A stretch of DNA of 64,000 nt. Source: Membranipora membranacea. Taxonomy: Eukaryota > Bryozoa > Gymnolaemata > Cheilostomatida > Membraniporidae. Under the pieces are notes generated by a model, which saw only the letters and a list, made by a program, of their open reading frames with translations, did no database searches and was not told the DNA's origin. How positions within the stretch are numbered: the first letter of the stretch is position 1; every line of letters starts with the position of its first letter. The stretch lies in contig OU612065.1 of NCBI GenBank assembly GCA_914767715.1, forward strand, positions 4,030,001 through 4,094,000. Direction: 5' to 3'. A program made the position numbers and the translations under genes. This document shows, one piece after another, positions 62,451 through 64,000 of this stretch.

Positions 62451-62723
62451 TTGCAAGCCTTAATTTTGCCTATGTTATGAACAAGCTCCACTAGGAAGTG
62501 GCCCATGGTGGATGTGTCTTATTATGGAGCTGATAGTGACACACCAAGCAAAAGTCACAGTATTCCCTGCTTGTTAGCACATGAATAGTATATCATTCCT
62601 TGGTTCAACTACTACTCAGACCACTACTGTTGTAATTGAGGCAAGAAGGACTAGCAGGAGTAACAAATAACTATTATAAATGTGATTACTTATTATTGAT
62701 TGAGGCATTCATACTCCTTGATA

Positions 62724-62757
62724 TAGCCTGTCTTGACAAGCTTGTCAAGACAGGCTA
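62724..62757. mobile_element. 34-bp perfect palindrome, TAGCCTG family
   Basis: 17-bp arms TAGCCTGTCTTGACAAG and its complement meet with no spacer. The expected 9-bp flanks (TCCTTGATA and TCCTCTTTA) agree at only six positions, so the duplication is decayed or absent here. Confidence 0.55.
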
Positions 62758-64000
62758 TCCTCTTTACCAATGAGTACTCCTTGCCTTGACCAAAAGACTC
62801 CTGAGTCCTTACCTTGACCATATTGTGGATCAGACAGAACAATATTTATTAATGAACCTTTCCTAATTTGGAAACAAACATGTGTTGGGGTAGCATGACC
62901 ATGACTCACAAGTCACAATTAATCATCCATCCATGTAATTCAAGTGCACTTATTATTTTATTAGTCAGCACAGCAGTAAAATAATATTATTTTATTATTT
63001 CAAGGAGGAAATGAGCCTCAGAGCTAGGATCATAGGCTAATTTCCTACACATTGTCCTGACCTTGACATCAAAGTATAATATAATTAGTGAATATGACCA
63101 CAAACATCGATAAATAATTGCTACTGATTGGCTGTTTATTATTAAGGTCAATCAATATGTGATCTGATTAGTTTCCACGTTTGTATGTTGAGACACTACA
63201 TGGTCATGAATTGGCTTTAATACAGAGTAAGCATGGGCGTTATGAATTACAAGTTACTCACTCTCTGACTGAACTCTAATAACTAGTCACTAGTGTTATT
63301 TACTTCTATTACCTGATTTCTCTGTGCTAGGTGGGTTGGTAGACTAGAACAAAATAGTCATTATGACTCCAGTGATCTTGTATTTTGCTTCTTACATCAT
63401 ATTTTTTAGTAAATATAAGAAATAAGGTCCTTACCTTAGTTAGTAGTAGTACTAGTAAAGTAATTAGTAAGTTACTAGACTAGTCTCTAGACTAGAGACT
63501 AGTTAAGTTAGTTTGTAAGTTTGTTAGTTAGTCTACTCTAATCCATCACTCCTAGCCAGTACTAGACTATCAATTATAATGAAATAGATAAGGGGTCGAG
63601 CAAGTTAGGGGCTGTGGCAATGGGGAGGAGATAGGTTATGTTTAAAGATGTTCTGTTTTGAACCACAGGTCTACTCCAAAACCTGGGATTTTGGCAATGT
63701 TTGACTGCCCCCTTGAGTTTTTGTTTGAAGGAAATTCACGGTTTAGAAGACACATCCAACTTTCAATCATGGTCTCTGGAGTCAAAAGAAATTTGGACAG
63801 CACTTCCCTGAGTATTGTGTTTGAAAGACCACCTTCTAAGCTGCTCATACATACATACCTCATTTGATGGATTTAGTCACCTGTAGGTATTTCAGCAAAC
63901 AATTTCAGTTCAAAAATCTTTTGAAATCATGCGCAGACGCGGATAAATTCAGAGAGAGAGCCATTGTTTATAAACACTGTCAGGTTTTTTCATGATGTGT
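62758..64000. other. Right edge, no gene supported
   Basis: This contains a TAGT-rich low-complexity tract at about 63437-63540 with an 11-bp-arm palindrome (63479-63503). Part of a dispersed repeat at about 63668-63712 is also seen near 32223. Open frames at 63642-63867 exist on both strands but have no splice or family support. Confidence 0.4.

Noticed and set aside
1-64000. CRISPR arrays, bacterial operons, tRNA or rRNA genes
   Set aside because: No regularly spaced repeats, polycistronic gene order, or cloverleaf/rRNA signatures were seen. The window is intron-rich nuclear DNA.

Overview
The window is nuclear DNA of an animal. Its genes are split into many short exons with GT..AG introns, mostly between about 50 bp and 1 kb, in an AT-rich background. 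The gene set is metazoan: an axonemal WDR93 protein, PEX11, MRPL54, SNRNP27, a MAP3K1 with SWIM, RING and kinase domains, and a PX-SH3-RhoGAP protein. Compact genes and early-animal-like sequences suggest a sponge or another early-branching metazoan, but that is inference. Exon models below were built by hand from the translated sequence, splice sites and codon phase. In each complete model every junction is in phase.

Layout. 735-5231 (-): WDR93, whose 3' end was not found and may lie left of the window. 6178-7060 (+): a putative unrecognised gene, 3' part only. 7592-9128 (+): PEX11, complete in three exons. 10091-11297 (-): MRPL54, two exons, convergent with PEX11. 12934-17682 (-): an unrecognised type I membrane protein with a signal peptide, EGF-type domains, one membrane span and a cytoplasmic tail. 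21426-23867 (-): SNRNP27 of the U4/U6.U5 tri-snRNP, seven exons. 25060-29930: two broken non-LTR retrotransposons, one on each strand. 30429-31790: a 1.36 kb foldback element with TTAA ends. 34397-49077 (+): a 27-exon MAP3K1. 50213-60885 (-): an ARHGAP32/33-type RhoGAP with two alternative first exons, convergent with MAP3K1. 60886-64000: no gene seen.

The most unusual signal is a dense set of very short, nearly perfect palindromic insertions, many flanked by exact direct repeats that look like target-site duplications. At least three families can be separated by terminal sequence and duplication length: TAGCCTG...CAGGCTA with 9 bp, CATAG...CTATG with 8-9 bp, and CAAGGAGTAAC...GTTACTCCTTG with 7 bp. 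The smallest insert is only 23 bp. Three lie inside the two PEX11 introns. A TTA-flanked MITE and larger foldbacks occur as well.

The genes do not form one pathway. They are a neighbourhood of housekeeping genes (PEX11, MRPL54, SNRNP27), a ciliary gene (WDR93) and two signalling genes (MAP3K1 and the RhoGAP) lying tail to tail.
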